64,000 nt of DNA from UBA3478 sp965662045 (GTDB taxonomy: Bacteria > Bacteroidota > Bacteroidia > Flavobacteriales > Flavobacteriaceae): positions 97,378-161,377 of the forward strand of contig CBFIGE010000005.1 in the NCBI GenBank assembly GCA_965662045.1. The letters are read 5' to 3'. The notes under the pieces were generated by a model. It had not been told where the DNA came from. It did no database searches and was given only the letters and a program-made list of their open reading frames with translations. Both the position numbers and the translations under genes were made by a program. Shown piece after piece: positions 54,608 through 62,482 of the stretch. How positions within the stretch are numbered: position 1 is the first letter of the stretch; every line of letters begins with the position of its first letter.

Positions 54608-56089
54608 ATGTTCAGAATTGCTTTAAACAGCGCACTGTGTTTAGTGATGCTGACTCATAGTTTTGCTCTATCGGCAAATCCACAACCTAAAAAGAAAAAA
54701 CCAAGAAATGTAATTTTTATATTGACCGATGACCACCGTTTTGACTACATGGGTTTTACGGGTAAAATACCTTGGCTAGAAACTCCAAATATGGACCGTT
54801 TGGCCAAAGAAGGAGCTTACTTACCTAACAGTTTTGTAACCACCTCTTTGTGCTCACCTTCACGAGCTTCCATTTTAACAGGTCAATTTTCGCATACCCA
54901 TACCATTATTGATAATCAGGCACCAGACCCTGGAAACTTAACTTATTTTCCAACCTACTTACAAAAGGCAGGATACCAAACTAGTTTCTTCGGAAAATGG
55001 CATATGGGAGACAGTTCAGACAATCCTCGTGCGGGTTTTGATCATTGGGAAAGCTTTAAAGGACAGGGTGTTTATTACAATCCTGAATTAAACATCAACG
55101 GAGAACGCATCGCATATAAAGACTCAACTTATATCACAGATTTACTTACAGAACATGCTATTTCATGGTTGGATGAAAGAGATCGTTCAAAACCTTTTTT
55201 TATGTATCTCTCTCACAAGGCGGTTCATGCTGCTTTCAAGCCTGCAAAAAGACATTTAGGTGTTTATAAAAACAAAAAAATTCCTATTCCACCCACATTT
55301 GAGCAATCGAAAACAGGAAAATGGAGAGATTTAAAATGGCCTGAATGGGTCGCTAATCAGCGAGTTTCTTGGCATGGAGTCGACTATATGTATCACGATA
55401 ATCAAGATTTACACGAATTGGTGCAGGCATATTGCGAGACCTTATTAGGTGTAGATGATAGTATTGGCACCGTTATGTCTTACCTTGAATCAGAAGGAAT
55501 CGACGATTCAACACTTGTCATTTATATGGGAGATAATGGATTTAGTTGGGGGGAACACGGACTGATTGACAAACGACACTTTTACGAGGAGTCCGTAAAA
55601 GTACCTTTACTCGTGCGTTGCCCAGAGTTGTTTGAAGGTGGAATTACACCCACTGCAATGGTTCAAAATATCGATATCGCTCCGACAATTTTAGCTGAAG
55701 CAGGTCTAAAGCAACCTGACCACATGCCTGGTGTTTCTTTTGTTGATGTGCTCACAGGTGAGAATCCGACGGGAGCGAGAAAAGAAATTTTCTATGAATA
55801 TTATTGGGAAAATGATTTTCCCATGACACCTACTGTTTTCGGAATGCGAACAAATAAGTATAAGTACATTCGCTACCACGGAATCTGGGACAGAAATGAA
55901 TTGTATGATCTAGAGAATGACCCACATGAGATGTATAATTTAATTGCCGACCCCAGTAAGCAAGACACTATTAAATCCATGCTGAATTCGCTCTATAAGT
56001 GGTTAGAAGAATCCGATGGAATGAACATCCCTCTAAAACCGACAGATCGTCCTAGATGGGGAGATTTTAAACACGCCAAAGAGTATTAA
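54608..56089 (+). CDS. family S1 sulfatase, Cys type
   Basis: This 493-residue secreted sulfatase (signal about residues 1-23) hydrolyses sulfate esters, probably from algal or animal glycans. The formylglycine site is Cys82 in LCSPSRASILTG (CxPxR). Metal residues are in FILTDDHRFDY near 40, KWHMGD at about 135 and GDNGFSWGEHG at about 310, with DKRHFYEESVKVPLL. The C-terminal subdomain reads RTNKYKYIRYHGIWDRNELYDLENDP. A possible -7 promoter (TATCTTTA, one mismatch) lies at 54563. The gene abuts an FGE gene with no gap, its probable activator. Confidence 0.95.
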   Translation: MFRIALNSALCLVMLTHSFALSANPQPKKKKPRNVIFILTDDHRFDYMGFTGKIPWLETPNMDRLAKEGAYLPNSFVTTSLCSPSRASILTGQFSHTHTIIDNQAPDPGNLTYFPTYLQKAGYQTSFFGKWHMGDSSDNPRAGFDHWESFKGQGVYYNPELNINGERIAYKDSTYITDLLTEHAISWLDERDRSKPFFMYLSHKAVHAAFKPAKRHLGVYKNKKIPIPPTFEQSKTGKWRDLKWPEWVANQRVSWHGVDYMYHDNQDLHELVQAYCETLLGVDDSIGTVMSYLESEGIDDSTLVIYMGDNGFSWGEHGLIDKRHFYEESVKVPLLVRCPELFEGGITPTAMVQNIDIAPTILAEAGLKQPDHMPGVSFVDVLTGENPTGARKEIFYEYYWENDFPMTPTVFGMRTNKYKYIRYHGIWDRNELYDLENDPHEMYNLIADPSKQDTIKSMLNSLYKWLEESDGMNIPLKPTDRPRWGDFKHAKEY

Positions 56090-57130
56090 ATGCAATTAAA
56101 AAACACGGGGTTGATTTTGCTCTGTATTGTCTGTATACAGTGCAATCCAAAGAAAGAAACCAAAGTAATTCCACCAATTGAAACTCCAGTAGGAATGGTC
56201 TATATTGCCGGGGGAAGATTTATGCAGGGCGCTGTAGCCAATGATAAAATGGCTATGGCCCATGAAAAACCAGCGCACCGCGTGAATGTAGATGCCTTTT
56301 TTATGTCCACGCACGAGGTGACAAATGCAGAGTATTTAGCCTTTGTCGAAGCTACTGGATATGTGACTCTTGCGGAAAGAGCCATAGATTGGGAAGAGTT
56401 GAAAAAGCAGGTCCCAGCAGGTACTCCTAAACCCCATGATTCTATCTTACAGCCGGGGTCTCTTCTATTCTATTCTCCAAAACAAGAAGTAGAAAATCTT
56501 TATGATTACACCCAATGGTGGGAGTGGAAAATAGGTGCTAATTGGAGGCAGCCTTATGGTCCGGGAAGTGATTTATCTGGACTCGAAAATTTTCCTGTCG
56601 TTCATATTGCTTATGAAGACGCCTTGGTTTACTGTCAATGGAAAGGTGAACGCCTACCAACTGAGGCAGAGTGGGAATTCGCTGCAAGAGCTGAGCAAGA
56701 AAATAACATTTACTTTTGGGGAAATGATGATAAACTTCTCAGTTCTCAAGCAAACACTTGGGATGGACTTTTTCCTGTTGAAAATTCAGAGGAAGATGGC
56801 TATACCAATAAGGCACCAGTACAATCTTTTCCTCCTAATGCTTTTGGTTTATACGATATGGCGGGAAATGTGTGGGAATGGACTTCGGATTGGTACAATA
56901 CAAACTACTATGTTGAAGCCGCTAATAATGGCCTAAGCGATAATCCAAAAGGAGCGGTAAAACCCTTTAACAGGACCAATCCACTAGCACAAGAAAAGGT
57001 AATAAAGGGTGGGTCATTCTTATGCAGCGCATCTTATTGTGCCAGTTATCGCATAAGCGCTAGAATGGCTAATTCTCTTGACTCTGCCATGGAACATTTA
57101 GGTTTTAGAACGGTGAAAAGTATTCCCTAA
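56090..57130 (+). CDS. formylglycine-generating enzyme (sulfatase-activating), lipoprotein-like
   Basis: This 346-residue SUMF1/FGE-fold protein starts directly after the sulfatase stop. Its signal has LLCIVCIQC, so it may be a lipoprotein anchored in the periplasm. FGE landmarks are MVYIAGGRFMQG, STHEVTNAEYLAFVEATGY, WRQPYGPGSD, RLPTEAEWEFAAR and GLYDMAGNVWEWTSDWY. The two Cys that bind copper in true FGEs are both present, five apart, at 312 and 317 (GGSFLCSASYC). That separates it from the many SUMF1-fold proteins without activity and implies it converts the sulfatase Cys82 to formylglycine. Confidence 0.9.
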   Translation: MQLKNTGLILLCIVCIQCNPKKETKVIPPIETPVGMVYIAGGRFMQGAVANDKMAMAHEKPAHRVNVDAFFMSTHEVTNAEYLAFVEATGYVTLAERAIDWEELKKQVPAGTPKPHDSILQPGSLLFYSPKQEVENLYDYTQWWEWKIGANWRQPYGPGSDLSGLENFPVVHIAYEDALVYCQWKGERLPTEAEWEFAARAEQENNIYFWGNDDKLLSSQANTWDGLFPVENSEEDGYTNKAPVQSFPPNAFGLYDMAGNVWEWTSDWYNTNYYVEAANNGLSDNPKGAVKPFNRTNPLAQEKVIKGGSFLCSASYCASYRISARMANSLDSAMEHLGFRTVKSIP

Positions 57131-57163
57131 AACCCTAAACGAATATCGCTATTCTATGTACAA

Positions 57164-58876
57164 CTATATTTCGCCCTTTTTAAGCGCATCTACTGCATAA
57201 TTAACTGCTCTAGCTGTAAAAGCCATGTAAGTCAAAGAAGGGTTTTGTGTCGCTGATGAAGTCATAAATGAACCATCTGTAGCAAATACATTTTTAACTC
57301 CATGCATTTGGTTAAATTTATTTAAAACTGAAGTTTTGGGGTCTTTACCCATTCGTGCAGTTCCCATCTCATGAATACCTTTTCCAATCGGCGCATTTGA
57401 ATCAAATATATTTACTTCTTTCATACCGGCATTTTCTAACATTTCGGCAGCCTGTACTTTCCAGTCTTCTTTCATTCGTCTTTCGTTCTCTTTAAACTCA
57501 GCGTCGAAGACAATTGTTGGCATACCATACTGATCTAATTTGTCGTGATTGAGTTTGATATGGTTTTCGTGATAAGGCAGTACTTCTCCGAATCCACCCA
57601 TACCTATTGACCAGTCTCCTACATCGAGAATAGCTTCCTTAAGGTTGGCGCCGTATTGATATTCAGCAATTACTCTAGACCAATCTCCTCTGGATGCCCC
57701 ACCTTGATAACCGTAGCCTCTCACAAAATCTACCTTTTTAGACCTGTTATCTAAGTTTCTGAATCTTGGAATATAAAATCCATTTGGTCTTCTTCCTTTG
57801 TAATAAGAATCCTTAAACCCCTCATACTTACCTCCTGCACCACTACCCAATTGGTGATCCATGATGTTATGTCCTAATTCACCTGAATCATTACCCATTC
57901 CATTTGGAAAGCGTTCACTTGTGGATCTCATAAGAAGCGAAGCTGTGCCGATTGCAGAAGCATTTAAGAAAATGAGCTTTGCAGTAAAAACCAATTCTTC
58001 TTTGGTTTCCGAATCTATGACACGAATCCCAGTCGCTTTTTGGGTGTTGTCGTCAAAGAGAACCTCAGCTGCAATAGAGTGTGGTCGTATCGTCAAATTA
58101 CCGGTGGCTTGTGCTACAGGTAGCGTTGATGAATTTGAGCTGAAATACGCTCCAAAAGGACAACCTCTGTCACACCTATTTCTGTTCTGACAAGTAGTTC
58201 TGCCGTCACCTGGTTTTGTCCCTTCTGTGATATGAGCAACTCGTCCAATAGTTAAAACACGCTCATCCGAATAAGTTGAAGAAATACTTTGTTGAAGGTG
58301 TTTTTCAAGACAATTCAAGTCCATAGGTGGCAGAAATTCACTATCTGGAAGTTGTCTTAAACCAAGAGCCTGGCCACTTACTCCAATGAATTTTTCAATA
58401 TAACTGTACCACGGTGCAATGTCTTTGTAGCGTACTGGCCAATCTACACCGTATCCGTCTCTTGCGTTAGCTTCAAAATCTAAATCACTCCATCGATAAG
58501 TTTGTTTTCCCCATATAATTGACCTTCCTCCTACTTGAGTACCTCGTATCCAATCGAAAGGTTTGATTTCGTCATAAGAGTAATCAGAGTCTTTATTATA
58601 AAAGTGTCTATTTCCTTCGTTTATACCCCACCTTTTTTGTTTGAAATAGTCTTTTTCCAAGATATCTGCGGGGGTCTTACCGCCATGTGGCATATCCCAA
58701 GGATCTAAATTTGCCGTTGGATAATCGTCTCGGTGTTTAACCATGCGCCCCCGTTCTAATACCAAGGTTTTTAAACCTTTTTCACAAAGTTCTTTGGCGG
58801 CCCAACCTCCACTAATTCCTGAACCAACTACGATTGCATCGTAATCATGCTCGTTAATAGTTGTATTTAAATCCAT
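57164..58876 (-). CDS. GMC-family FAD oxidoreductase (sugar 3-dehydrogenase-like)
   Basis: This 570-residue FAD enzyme has VVGSGISGGWAAKELCEKG (FAD site) at about 18, a Cys-rich stretch CQNRNRCDRGCPFGAY near 228, and the C-terminal GMC motif MHGVKNVFATDGSFMTSSATQNPSLTYMAFTARA. In Bacteroidota such enzymes usually pair with a gluconate-2-dehydrogenase subunit 3 protein that carries the export signal; none is next to it. Relatives oxidise sugar hydroxyls, including C3 of glycosides. It is convergent with the FGE gene. Substrate unknown. Confidence 0.9.
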   Translation of the reverse strand: MDLNTTINEHDYDAIVVGSGISGGWAAKELCEKGLKTLVLERGRMVKHRDDYPTANLDPWDMPHGGKTPADILEKDYFKQKRWGINEGNRHFYNKDSDYSYDEIKPFDWIRGTQVGGRSIIWGKQTYRWSDLDFEANARDGYGVDWPVRYKDIAPWYSYIEKFIGVSGQALGLRQLPDSEFLPPMDLNCLEKHLQQSISSTYSDERVLTIGRVAHITEGTKPGDGRTTCQNRNRCDRGCPFGAYFSSNSSTLPVAQATGNLTIRPHSIAAEVLFDDNTQKATGIRVIDSETKEELVFTAKLIFLNASAIGTASLLMRSTSERFPNGMGNDSGELGHNIMDHQLGSGAGGKYEGFKDSYYKGRRPNGFYIPRFRNLDNRSKKVDFVRGYGYQGGASRGDWSRVIAEYQYGANLKEAILDVGDWSIGMGGFGEVLPYHENHIKLNHDKLDQYGMPTIVFDAEFKENERRMKEDWKVQAAEMLENAGMKEVNIFDSNAPIGKGIHEMGTARMGKDPKTSVLNKFNQMHGVKNVFATDGSFMTSSATQNPSLTYMAFTARAVNYAVDALKKGEI

Positions 58877-58952
58877 GTTTGATATATTAGTATAGTTGTC
58901 TAAATATATTAATATTTAAGTAATAAATACCATAACATTCTTTGACATAAAT

Positions 58953-59198
58953 CTAATCTGGATCGATTAAACAAGAATTACACAAATTGTCATCAACAAA
59001 TATTCGATCACCGTTCTTTGAGTAGTAACAGCCATTCAAATTTGAACTTAAATTGTATTCTATATTGTTTGCTTCATCTACATATACTCCGCAAAAATCG
59101 GCAACCGGCGAACAGCTGATACCATAAATTGATAGAAGAAGTAGATAATATTTTAATACTTTTGGGTCTTTAAAAAGCCGGTAAAATGGCATGGTCAT
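58953..59198 (-). CDS. small lipoprotein with Cys-rich tail
   Basis: This 81-residue lipoprotein has a hydrophobic signal ending IYGISC (Cys29). The mature part of about 50 residues has four Cys (DFC, NGC, NLCNSC) and no recognised family. An alternative Met two codons in is possible. It lies 76 bp upstream of the GMC gene on the same strand and may share its transcript, where a small subunit might be expected; it does not resemble one. Confidence 0.6.
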   Translation of the reverse strand: MTMPFYRLFKDPKVLKYYLLLLSIYGISCSPVADFCGVYVDEANNIEYNLSSNLNGCYYSKNGDRIFVDDNLCNSCLIDPD

Positions 59199-59230
59199 AA
59201 TGGATTAGTTTAAAGTAAAACTCTATTGAA

Positions 59231-59872
59231 ATGAAAAAGTATCATTTTTTATTGTTTTTTGCAACTCTTATATCGTGCAGCTCACAATTAGGCTCCTCAT
59301 CTGAAGATTTCATTGAGCCAGAGCCAATTGAAATTGTTCTGAGAAAAGACGTGTTTATAGATAAAGGGATTTTTCAGATTTCTTACAATGAAGAATTTCA
59401 GCAACCTAATTGGGTTGAGTACGTAGCCTCGAACAGACCCAAAAACGTTTCTCGTGGAGATTTAGATTTTTTTTCAGAACCCAATGTGTACACAAGCGAC
59501 AATAATGATTACCGAAACAATCCTTGGGATAGAGGTCATATGGCTCCCGCTGCTACTTTTGCAGACACTTTTGAAAATATACAAACGACCTTTACATACG
59601 TCAATTGTGCAATGCAGTGGGACCAGTTAAATCAAGGAGAGTGGGTCGAACTTGAAAGCCAAATTAGAGATTGGTCGATTGAAGGTGATGTCAAGGTTCG
59701 AATTACTTTGGTTTTTGAAGAAGATCATATCATCAGAGAAACTGGAGTGCACATCCCTAATGGGTTTGAAAAGAAATTGACCTTTGCAGATAACACTACT
59801 AAATGTTTTTATTTTCCAAATGAAGACACAGACAGAAATTGGAACGAATACGAGGTTACATGTGGGTCTTAA
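59231..59872 (+). CDS. secreted DNA/RNA non-specific endonuclease (NUC family)
   Basis: This 213-residue lipoprotein-type nuclease has a signal ending LISC (Cys16). The catalytic motif of the His-Me finger NUC family is DRGHMAPAA at about residue 101 (His is the general base), followed by FTYVNCAMQWDQLNQGEWVELE with the metal Asn. This short NucA/EndoG-like enzyme degrades DNA and RNA outside the cytoplasm. It is the first gene of a block running into the Pel-like locus; the next gene starts 31 bp later. Confidence 0.88.
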   Translation: MKKYHFLLFFATLISCSSQLGSSSEDFIEPEPIEIVLRKDVFIDKGIFQISYNEEFQQPNWVEYVASNRPKNVSRGDLDFFSEPNVYTSDNNDYRNNPWDRGHMAPAATFADTFENIQTTFTYVNCAMQWDQLNQGEWVELESQIRDWSIEGDVKVRITLVFEEDHIIRETGVHIPNGFEKKLTFADNTTKCFYFPNEDTDRNWNEYEVTCGS

Positions 59873-59903
59873 AATAATACCGTACGGTGAAAAAAATGAT
59901 TTA

Positions 59904-60848
59904 ATGAGGTATTTGATATCCATCGTATTTTTTGTGTGTTTTGGCCATGTATCAGCCCAAGAGATATCTTATAGAGATGAAATGAGGTCTTTTGTTAGTG
60001 AGATAAGCGCCTACGCCAAAGAAAGAAATTCAAACTTTTATATCGTTCCTCAAAATGGTATTGAGCTTATCGCAGTCGATGGTGATCTCAGTCGGCCTTT
60101 GCATATGAATTATATCAATGCTATTGATGGGCATGCACAAGAAAGTTTGTTTTTCAGTCACCAATTTATGAGCAGGCTCTCCCAAAAAAGACGATCAGAC
60201 TACTTGATTCCCTATTATTCAAAACTGAAATCTTTAGAGAAACTCATTCTTATCACAGATTACAGCTCAAATCCAGTCAAACAGAGCGAATCTGCGCAAA
60301 AAAATGCTGCACTAGGATTTGTTTCTTACGCCGCATCAAATAAAAGACTCTCGAAAATCCAAGAATTAAACTATACTATTGCCAACATTTCAGTTGAGAG
60401 TCTTTTAGACGTTTCTAATTTTTTATACCTGATCAATCCTGAAAATTTCGAAAATAAAGAAGAGTATATTGAAGACTTGGCTCAAACCTCTTATGATTTA
60501 TTTGTCATTGACCTCTTTTTTAGAGAAGAACAACTCAATGCTCAAGACTTGCAAAAATTAAAAAGAAAGCCTGATGGAAGCCCAAGAATAGTGCTTTCTT
60601 ATATGTCTATTGGAGAAGCAGAAGATTACAGGTTTTACTGGAATGAAGATTGGTACTACAACACCCCAAATTGGCTCATGGAAGAAAATCCATCTTGGAA
60701 AGGAAATTACGTGGTTCAATATTGGAATGAGCAGTGGAAAAACATCATTTTTGGCTCAACGAATGCTTATTTGGATCTCATCATTCAAAGTGGTTTTGAC
60801 GGGGTATATTTAGACATTATTGACGCTTTTGAATACTTCGAAAAGTAA
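59904..60848 (+). CDS. GH114/TM1410-like polysaccharide hydrolase, apparently circularly permuted
   Basis: This is 314 residues from the ATG at 59904, with signal peptide MRYLISIVFFVCFGHVSAQ. The family (COG2342, GH114, once misnamed cysteinyl-tRNA synthetase) normally has VLSYxSIGEAEDYRFYW then GFDGVYLDIIDAFEYF, followed by a helix and NPNFxxIPQNGxEL and a C-terminal half. Here the order is reversed: FVSEISAYAKERNSNFYIVPQNG lies at residues 29-52, whereas SIGEAEDYRFYW is at 235-246 and GFDGVYLDIIDAFEYF at 297-312, two residues from the end. All parts are present, so this reads as a permuted barrel. Preceding pelF and pelG, it probably plays the role of the PelA hydrolase domain. Family: sure. 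Permutation: from remembered family order. Confidence 0.85.
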   Translation: MRYLISIVFFVCFGHVSAQEISYRDEMRSFVSEISAYAKERNSNFYIVPQNGIELIAVDGDLSRPLHMNYINAIDGHAQESLFFSHQFMSRLSQKRRSDYLIPYYSKLKSLEKLILITDYSSNPVKQSESAQKNAALGFVSYAASNKRLSKIQELNYTIANISVESLLDVSNFLYLINPENFENKEEYIEDLAQTSYDLFVIDLFFREEQLNAQDLQKLKRKPDGSPRIVLSYMSIGEAEDYRFYWNEDWYYNTPNWLMEENPSWKGNYVVQYWNEQWKNIIFGSTNAYLDLIIQSGFDGVYLDIIDAFEYFEK

Positions 60849-60943
60849 GAACTGTATTACGAGGGTAAAATGTGTTTTTCGTCTTTAAAATTAACTCTCA
60901 CAACGATAAATGAATATTTTGCATTTCCTGATCTATCTGCCAT

Positions 60944-62482
60944 ATGGAAGTGCAACGAGAATCGAGCTCAAAAATAAATGTACTGTTGATTACAGAGGGT
61001 ACTTATCCCTATTACGGGGGTGGGGTGTCAACTTGGTGTGACGATCTTATTCAAAACATTTCTTCCTCTAACTTTTCAGTGGTTTGTATTACAGACACTT
61101 TTAAACCCAATTCAAACTTTACATTTCCAAAAAACGTTCAAAACATTTATCAGTTTCCACTTTGGGATGCAGAAGAGCCTATAGAATACATTGGAAGTGA
61201 GGCGACTTATGAATCAGTTGTACGTCGAAAAAACAGAACCAATTCTATCGTTATTGAAACACTCTTTCTTCCTCATTTTGAAAAATTCATGAGAATGCAA
61301 TTTGCAGATGAGTATTCCATCGAAGAATTGAACAGCTGTTTAAAAAAAATGTGGGAGTATTTTAGTCGATTTGATTACAAGTCGACTTTAAAACATGAGT
61401 TGATTTGGAATTCGTTAAAAAAAATCATCTCAGAATCCTTTGATGATAAAATCCTTGATAACACCTCATTAGAAGACATTACTGCTGCTGGACGCTTACT
61501 TTATAGGTTTTTGCAACCCATCACTGTCGATTTACCCAAAACAGATATTTCTCATTTAACTATTGCTGGTTTTGCTGGTTTAATTGCCCTGAATCAAAAA
61601 TTTAAATATAAGACGCCTGTTTTTTTGACCGAACACGGGGTATTTATGCGTGAACGATTATTGGCTATCGGCAGTTCTAACTATTCTATTTTTTTAAAAT
61701 TATTCTTGACCAAAATTTCTGAAGCAATCTCAAGATTGGTCTATCATAACGCAGATCAAATCAGCACGGTTACTCAATTCAATAAAAGTTGGGAAACCAA
61801 ATACGGAGCAGATCTCAATAAAATCAAAGTACTATACAACGGCGTAGATACACAAAAATTCAAACCTTCAGAAGCGAAGAAGTCTAAAAAATTTAAAGTT
61901 GTTGCTGCTGCACGCATATTTGAATTAAAAGACATCCTGACCATGATAAAAGTCTGCCATCAGGTCAAACGAACTTTTAGTCAAATCGAATTTATTGTTT
62001 ACGGAAATAAAGACGCTGTTCCAGAGTATACCAAAGCTTGCGAAACACTTATTAGAGATTTACAGCTGGAATCAAATTTTAAATTAGCAGGGTATCACAG
62101 TGAACCTCATAAAATTTATTTAGAAGGAGATTTATCCATCTTAACTTCGATTTCAGAAGGATTCCCATATACGGTAATCGAATCGATGAGTTGTGGAATT
62201 CCTGTGGTGGCCACAGATGTAGGGGGTGTAATCGAAGCTATTGATGAAAGCACAGGAATTATTTGTAAACCTAAGGATGTAGAAGCATTGGCTAAGGCCG
62301 TGATCAAATTATTAACCGAAGATTCATTGAGGGTCGAAATGGGAGAACGTTCACGAGAAAAAGTAGTAAAGCACTTTAGCATTGAAACATTCACTTCTCA
62401 TTTTGAACACATCTATTTCAATTTGACTAAAGCTAAAACTAAATCAATTTCGAGAAAAACAGTTAAAAGGCTTGTCAGCTAG
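60944..62482 (+). CDS. pelF: PelF-like GT4 glycosyltransferase
   Basis: This 512-residue cytoplasmic glycosyltransferase is of the PelF type, which polymerises the Pel polysaccharide from UDP-sugars. The N-terminus has EGTYPYYGGGVSTWCDDL at about 18-35, the PelF hallmark. A PelF-specific middle region with FLTEHGVFMRERLL follows, and the donor site is SEGFPYTVIESMSCGIPVVATDVGG at about 400-425. The length is normal. Its stop is directly followed by pelG (0 bp). The 95-bp spacer before it may hold its own promoter. Confidence 0.88.
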   Translation: MEVQRESSSKINVLLITEGTYPYYGGGVSTWCDDLIQNISSSNFSVVCITDTFKPNSNFTFPKNVQNIYQFPLWDAEEPIEYIGSEATYESVVRRKNRTNSIVIETLFLPHFEKFMRMQFADEYSIEELNSCLKKMWEYFSRFDYKSTLKHELIWNSLKKIISESFDDKILDNTSLEDITAAGRLLYRFLQPITVDLPKTDISHLTIAGFAGLIALNQKFKYKTPVFLTEHGVFMRERLLAIGSSNYSIFLKLFLTKISEAISRLVYHNADQISTVTQFNKSWETKYGADLNKIKVLYNGVDTQKFKPSEAKKSKKFKVVAAARIFELKDILTMIKVCHQVKRTFSQIEFIVYGNKDAVPEYTKACETLIRDLQLESNFKLAGYHSEPHKIYLEGDLSILTSISEGFPYTVIESMSCGIPVVATDVGGVIEAIDESTGIICKPKDVEALAKAVIKLLTEDSLRVEMGERSREKVVKHFSIETFTSHFEHIYFNLTKAKTKSISRKTVKRLVS

